Of a DNA stretch of 33,256 nt, positions 29,768 to 33,256 are shown piece after piece. A program made the position numbers and the translations under genes. Under the pieces are notes generated by a model that made no database searches, was not told the origin of the DNA, and saw only the letters and a program-made list of their open reading frames with translations. Position 1 is the first letter of the stretch. Each line of letters opens with the position of its first letter. This DNA is from Limiplasma sp964504385 (GTDB lineage Bacteria > Bacillota > Clostridia > Christensenellales > Aristaeellaceae), in contig CAZDEF010000025.1 in the NCBI GenBank assembly GCA_964504385.1, positions 1-33,256 on the forward strand. Reading direction: 5' to 3'.

Positions 29768-31141
29768 TTGGCCAAGGAAAAGACCTGCTATATCTGCGCC
29801 GCCTGCGGCTACGAGACCGCAAGATGGCTGGGCTGCTGCCCGGACTGCGGCGCATGGAATACCTTCGAAGAGCGCAAGGCCGCTCCCGTCACCCTGAGCA
29901 AAACGGCTGAAAAGGCCGCAAGATACCAAACATCGCGCAAGGCCGAAGCCCTGCCCCTGTCCGAGATCGAGGAAAAGCGCGAGCCGCGTTCCTCCACCGG
30001 CAACGGCGAACTGGACCGCGTGCTGGGCGGCGGGCTGGTGCCCGGCAGCGCCATTCTCATCGGCGGCGATCCTGGCATCGGCAAAAGCACGCTGCTGCTG
30101 CAGACGGCTTCCAGCCTGTCCGAGACCATGCGCGTGCTCTATGTCAGCGGCGAAGAAAGCGCACAGCAGATCAAAATGCGCGCGGTGCGGCTGGGCGTGC
30201 GGCAGGACAGGCTGTATGTGCTGCCCGAAAACGACGTGGGCGCCGTGCTGGAAAAGTGCGAAAAAATGCAGCCGGATGTGCTCATCATCGACTCCATCCA
30301 GACCATGGTGAGCGATGACAGCGGCAGCGCGCCCGGCAGCGTATCGCAGGTGCGGCAGAGCGCGGGCGCGATCGTTCGCTACGCCAAGGAAAGCGGCGTG
30401 AGCGTGTTCATCGTGGGTCACGTTACCAAGGAAGGCAGTCTGGCCGGCCCCCGCATTCTGGAGCACATGGTGGACGCCGTGCTCTACTTTGAGGGCGACC
30501 GCCAGCATGAATACCGCCTGCTGCGCGCGGTGAAGAACCGCTTCGGCTCGGTCAACGAGCTGGGCGTGTTTGAAATGCGCACCGAAGGCATGATCGGCGT
30601 GCCCAACCCGAGCGAGACCCTGCTGTCCCAGCGCGCGCGCGGCGCAAGCGGCAGCGTGGTGTTCTGCACCCTGCAGGGCAGCCGCCCCATCCTGTGCGAC
30701 CTGCAGGCGCTGGCGGCCAAGTCGTTCTACTCCGTGCCCAAGCGCACCGTGGGCGGCATGGATTCCAGCCGTGTGGCGTTGCTGCTGGCCGTCATGGAAA
30801 AGCGCGCCGGCAAAAAGCTGTTCGATCAGGATGTATACATCAACGTAGCCGGCGGACTGGCCCTGAGCGACCCCGCGGCCGATCTGGCCGTGTGCGTGGC
30901 GGTGGCCTCCAGCCTGATGGGCTTTACCCTCTCCGGTAGCCTGAGCGTGATGGGCGAGGTGGGCCTGTGCGGTGAGGTGCGCCCCGTGGCGCAGGCTGAA
31001 CGCCGCGTGGCCGAATGTGTGCGCCTTGGCTTTACCGATATCCTGCTGCCCAAGCAGAACCTGAAAAAGATCCCTCCCATCGAGGGCGTCACCCTCACCG
31101 GTGTGGATACCCTCATGCAGGCCTTGGCTGTCATCAGCTGA
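29768..31141 (+). CDS. radA: DNA repair protein RadA
   Basis: RadA (Sms) is a RecA-like ATPase and helicase acting in branch migration during recombinational repair. In 457 residues: a zinc finger (C10, C13, C24, C27), Walker A GDPGIGKST (100-108), Walker B LIIDSIQTM (172-180), the RadA-specific KNRFG motif (256-260), and the C-terminal Lon-protease-like domain with VYINVAGGLALSDPAADLAV. The start is TTG, with AGGAG seven bases upstream. The usual Firmicutes neighbours clpC and disA are missing; a MATE gene is divergent. The gene is 27 bp before yacL. Confidence 0.97.
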   Translation: MAKEKTCYICAACGYETARWLGCCPDCGAWNTFEERKAAPVTLSKTAEKAARYQTSRKAEALPLSEIEEKREPRSSTGNGELDRVLGGGLVPGSAILIGGDPGIGKSTLLLQTASSLSETMRVLYVSGEESAQQIKMRAVRLGVRQDRLYVLPENDVGAVLEKCEKMQPDVLIIDSIQTMVSDDSGSAPGSVSQVRQSAGAIVRYAKESGVSVFIVGHVTKEGSLAGPRILEHMVDAVLYFEGDRQHEYRLLRAVKNRFGSVNELGVFEMRTEGMIGVPNPSETLLSQRARGASGSVVFCTLQGSRPILCDLQALAAKSFYSVPKRTVGGMDSSRVALLLAVMEKRAGKKLFDQDVYINVAGGLALSDPAADLAVCVAVASSLMGFTLSGSLSVMGEVGLCGEVRPVAQAERRVAECVRLGFTDILLPKQNLKKIPPIEGVTLTGVDTLMQALAVIS

Positions 31142-31168
31142 GGCACGAAACAGAAAGGCGAATTTTGG

Positions 31169-32293
31169 ATGATGATCAAAAACCGAACGCTGGAAAGGCT
31201 GATGCGCTTCCTGCTCACGCTGCTGGGCGCGGGGCTGGGGCTGGGCGCGGCGGCGCTGGCCATGCCGTTTCTGCGCAGCGCGCATCCGTCCTTCATTCAG
31301 AACATCTATAATGTAACGCTCATGTACAGCGGGGCGGCGCTGCTGGGCGCGGCCCTCTTCTTTCTGCTGTCCCGCTCCATGATCGCCTACACCCTGCGGC
31401 TGACCGCATCGGTGGAGGCCAAGCTGGAAACCATGTCCTTCCAGCAGATCCTGCTCACCTGCACCGGACTGATCACCGGGCTGGTGGTGGCGGCGCTTCT
31501 CACCCAGCTCATTCTCTCCGCCGGGGCCAGCCTCATCACCATCAGCTTCAGCGCGCTCACCTATCTGGTGCTGGGCACGCTGGGCATGCGCGTGGGCTTC
31601 GTGCATGGACGCGACGCCAAGCTGCTGCGCCGTCTGCGCCGCAGCCGCAGCGCCGTGGTCGGGCCGGAGACCGCCGAGGCCGCCGACGCGCAGGAGCCTT
31701 CCGCCCTGTCTCCCCGCAAATATCTGGATACCTCCGTCATCATCGACGGCCGCATTCTGGACATTGTAAAGACCGGCTTTCTGGAAGGCGAGATCGTGGT
31801 GCCACAGTTCGTGCTGGCCGAGCTGCGCCACATTGCCGACAGCGGCGACGGGCTGCGCCGCGCGCGCGGCAGGCGCGGGCTGGACGTGCTGCAGAAGATG
31901 CAGAAGGACGTGGCCATCACCGTGGAGGAGACCGACTACCCCGACGTGGCCGAGGTGGACGTGAAGCTGCTGCGCCTGTGCCGCGACAACGGCGGCACCG
32001 TTGTGACCAACGACTATAACCTGAACAAGGTGGCCGGCGTAACGGGCATCCGCGTGCTGAACATCAACGATCTGGCCAATGCCGTCAAGCCCATGCTGAT
32101 GGCCGGTGAGGAGCTGAACGTGCAGGTGGTGCGCGAGGGCAAGGAGCCCGGACAGGGCGTGGCCTATCTGGACGACGGCACGATGATCGTCATCGAAAAC
32201 GGCCGCCGCCACATCGGCCAGACCATCCCCGTGACCGTGACCACAGTCCTGCAGACCAGCGCCGGCAGAATGATCTTTACCAAGGCAGCATGA
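31169..32293 (+). CDS. yacL: PIN and TRAM domain membrane protein (YacL-like)
   Basis: Predicted membrane-anchored ribonuclease-like protein of 374 residues. Four hydrophobic segments (about 11-35, 50-68, 93-117, 120-145) are followed by a PIN domain with metal-binding acidic residues in KYLDTSVIIDGRI (D187), VLAELRHIA (E219) and VVTNDYNLNK (D282). A TRAM RNA-binding domain (about 310-370) includes VAYLDDGTMIVIENG. This is the Bacillus YacL family; its role is not settled. AAAGG lies 11 bases before the first ATG; MM allows a start at 31172. It is cotranscribed with radA, as in other Firmicutes, but ispD, which usually follows, is absent. A terminator lies just downstream. Confidence 0.95.
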   Translation: MMIKNRTLERLMRFLLTLLGAGLGLGAAALAMPFLRSAHPSFIQNIYNVTLMYSGAALLGAALFFLLSRSMIAYTLRLTASVEAKLETMSFQQILLTCTGLITGLVVAALLTQLILSAGASLITISFSALTYLVLGTLGMRVGFVHGRDAKLLRRLRRSRSAVVGPETAEAADAQEPSALSPRKYLDTSVIIDGRILDIVKTGFLEGEIVVPQFVLAELRHIADSGDGLRRARGRRGLDVLQKMQKDVAITVEETDYPDVAEVDVKLLRLCRDNGGTVVTNDYNLNKVAGVTGIRVLNINDLANAVKPMLMAGEELNVQVVREGKEPGQGVAYLDDGTMIVIENGRRHIGQTIPVTVTTVLQTSAGRMIFTKAA

Positions 32294-32300
32294 ATACCGT

Positions 32301-32350
32301 CCCATCCCTCCTCTTTTGCTCGCAGCCCTGCGGGCATGGGGAGGGTTTGT
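32301..32350 (+). terminator. Terminator after yacL
   Basis: CCCTCC (32306-32311) pairs with GGAGGG (32340-32345), with CGCAG/CTGCG nested inside, followed by TTTGTTTT. The flanking CCCAT/ATGGG is an alternative pairing. The rest of the gap up to 32429 holds only a small hairpin at 32401-32417. Confidence 0.8.
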
Positions 32351-32400
32351 TTTATGCGGCTCCCCCTTTCGGAACACTGTGGGGTGCCTCACGCAGGAAA

Positions 32401-32417
32401 CGGAATCCTACATTCCG
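32401..32417 (-). terminator. Weak hairpin after the GNAT gene
   Basis: CGGAAT (32401-32406) and ATTCCG (32412-32417) form a short stem, followed by TTTCC in the minus-strand sense. It is the only terminator-like element after this gene. Confidence 0.4.
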
Positions 32418-32429
32418 CTTGCCTGTTCA

Positions 32430-32906
32430 TCAAACATAATGCTGGCGCTCAATGCGATAGTACTTGAACATTTCGTCTTCGCCTGTAAAGTGAAAGCCGG
32501 CCTTTTCCAAGACGTGCTGACTTCGGGTATTCTTCAAAACCGTATCTGCATTGACAGCAGCCATTCCAAGTTTATCAAAAGCATAGTTCACAGCCAAGCG
32601 CTCGGCCTGTGTTCCGTAACCTTTGCCTTTTACGGCGTCATTCTGCAAATGAATGCTCAACGTGCATTCTGCTTTTTCCCGATCGATCTCCTTTAACTGC
32701 AATTCTCCGATAGGTCTGCCGTCAAGCATGATCGCAAAAACAATACGCGACGGCTCATTTTTGGAATCAAAATACCGGTCAACAGACGCTTTATCATAAG
32801 AGTACGGTTTGAACAGCGACATATCCATATAGATGGATGCATCGTTGCACCAGCGCTTATACAATTCGTGACAGAGCGGCCTCGTCATTTGCTTTAATTC
32901 GATCAT
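32430..32906 (-). CDS. GNAT family N-acetyltransferase
   Basis: Predicted acetyl-CoA-dependent acetyltransferase of 158 residues of the RimJ/RimL-like group. The acetyl-CoA loop is VKGKGYGTQAERLAVNYAF (about 92-110), the Q/RxxGxG/A pattern, followed by the family ending VLKNTRSQHVLEKAGF. The acceptor is unknown; proteins, antibiotics and small amines are all possible. GAGAGGAAA precedes the ATG and TGATATACT acts as promoter. Base composition is visibly more AT-rich than the preceding 32 kb, and codon choice is less GC3-biased, suggesting acquisition by transfer. It is convergent with yacL. Confidence 0.9.
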   Translation of the reverse strand: MIELKQMTRPLCHELYKRWCNDASIYMDMSLFKPYSYDKASVDRYFDSKNEPSRIVFAIMLDGRPIGELQLKEIDREKAECTLSIHLQNDAVKGKGYGTQAERLAVNYAFDKLGMAAVNADTVLKNTRSQHVLEKAGFHFTGEDEMFKYYRIERQHYV

Positions 32907-32965
32907 TTTGCATTTTCCTCTCTACATTCGAATGCGTTAAGAACAACGTGATACGCAGGATCTGA

Positions 32966-32974
32966 AGTATATCA
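32966..32974 (-). promoter_or_regulatory. Extended -10 promoter of the GNAT gene
   Basis: TGATATACT on the minus strand, about 60 bp ahead of the start codon; no clear -35. Confidence 0.55.
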
Positions 32975-33000
32975 TAAGAAGATGAATTTGCCTATCAAAG

Positions 33001-33026
33001 AAAAAAGCGGGGCTGATCCAGCCCCG
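33001..33026 (-). terminator. Terminator of the truncated gene
   Basis: CGGGGCT (33008-33014) pairs with AGCCCCG (33020-33026) and is followed by six T residues (33001-33006) in the minus-strand sense. It lies 17 bp past the stop codon of the gene remnant. Confidence 0.88.
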
Positions 33027-33042
33027 GCTTTCAATCGTTCAT

Positions 33043-33123
33043 TCAGGCGTTTGGGTCAAAACACATCTCCGCGAATTTTTCCAGTTCGGGGTTGATGGTT
33101 TCAAACTTCTCGAAATAAACAAA
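33043..33123 (-). pseudogene. C-terminal remnant of an unidentified minus-strand gene
   Basis: The minus strand encodes FEKFETINPELEKFAEMCF followed by DPNA and a TGA stop. This reads as an amphipathic protein C-terminus and is followed at the normal distance by a good intrinsic terminator. Upstream the frame hits a stop (33124-33126) at the point where a 15-bp inverted repeat begins (33120). I infer a gene truncated by insertion or deletion at about 33119. I do not recognise the family. The adjacent 60-codon open frame (33039-33221, other phase) does not look protein-like. Confidence 0.5.
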
Positions 33124-33170
33124 TCATCCGAACCCGTCTCCCATTCAGAAGATTTGGTTCGGATGATTTG
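33120..33170. repeat. 15-bp inverted repeat at the gene break
   Basis: CAAATCATCCGAACC (33120-33134) and GGTTCGGATGATTTG (33156-33170) are perfect reverse complements separated by 21 bases. In the minus-strand sense TTTATTT follows, so it could be a terminator for a gene to the right. Alternatively it is the end of a small mobile element. Confidence 0.8.
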
Positions 33171-33256
33171 CTTTGGTGCGTGTATTCTTATAGGATCCAT
33201 ACGAAAGCCCTTATAAATCAACGTTTTGCGGCGATCAGCAATCAGCCTTTACCCTC

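Noticed and set aside
29636..32392. 918-codon open frame on the minus strand opposite radA and yacL
   Set aside because: Same reason: radA and yacL are complete, and this frame runs through the radA promoter and the yacL terminator.
33039..33221. 60-codon open frame at the right edge
   Set aside because: It starts with TTG without a ribosome binding site, crosses the inverted repeat and is in a different phase from the protein-like C-terminus in the same place.
33242..33256. Possible minus-strand gene ending EGKG-stop at the window edge
   Set aside because: Only four codons are visible, too few to support a gene, although the hairpin at 33120-33170 could be its terminator.
1..33256. CRISPR arrays, tRNA, rRNA and known riboswitches
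   Set aside because: I looked for spaced direct repeats, cloverleaf-like sequences and conserved rRNA or riboswitch motifs and saw none that I could support.

Overview
The window looks like chromosome of a GC-rich, spore-forming member of the Clostridia (Firmicutes). The evidence is an alpha/beta-type small acid-soluble spore protein, a DUF1540 protein, a DUF624/YesL-type membrane protein, a LytR-CpsA-Psr protein, strong Shine-Dalgarno sequences, extended -10 promoters of the vegetative type, and the genes radA-yacL and rpsB-tsf-pyrH. GC is high (about 60% by eye) until about 32.4 kb, where it drops. The genus cannot be fixed from sequence alone; a high-GC clostridial order such as Christensenellales or Oscillospirales is plausible.

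Layout. 1-0.6 kb: 3' part of an IS3/IS481-like DDE transposase, ending close to the 3' end of an RpiR-type regulator gene that has a near-consensus promoter and a candidate operator. 1.6-8.9 kb (minus strand): a TPR protein, a helical-repeat protein, a membrane-anchored zinc-ribbon/TPR/chitobiase-like protein, uvrC and a PlsC-like acyltransferase. 9.0-12.0 kb (minus): DUF624 membrane protein, SASP, a SAM methyltransferase and hslO (Hsp33). 12.1-14.8 kb: divergent acyltransferase-3 and MATE genes. 14.9-19.1 kb (minus): threonine aldolase, an exported flavin reductase-like protein and an LCP protein, each with its own promoter and terminator. 19.25 kb: DUF1540. 19.5-24.0 kb (minus): an operon MATE-argS-SpoU methyltransferase-HAD hydrolase. 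24.1-26.8 kb (minus): rpsB-tsf-pyrH with two internal hairpins. 26.9-29.5 kb (minus): an E2/CAT-fold protein and a third MATE transporter. 29.8-32.3 kb (plus): radA and the PIN-TRAM protein yacL. 32.4 kb to the end: an AT-richer accessory patch with a GNAT acetyltransferase, a truncated gene end with its terminator still in place, and a 15-bp inverted repeat at the break.

Functional themes are translation (rpsB, tsf, argS, SpoU methyltransferase), DNA repair (uvrC, radA), nucleotide synthesis (pyrH), envelope and export functions (LCP, DUF624, acyltransferases, three MATE pumps) and redox or stress (Hsp33, exported flavoprotein). Intergenic spaces are compact. Several terminators touch or overlap the promoter of the next gene.

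I did not find a clear new defence or mobile system. The best leads are an exported fumarate-reductase-like flavoprotein whose two signature active-site arginines appear to be replaced by tyrosines, a SASP ribosome-binding site locked in a perfect hairpin, an uncharacterised three-gene repeat-protein cluster, and the disrupted region at the right edge. No tRNA, rRNA or CRISPR array was seen.
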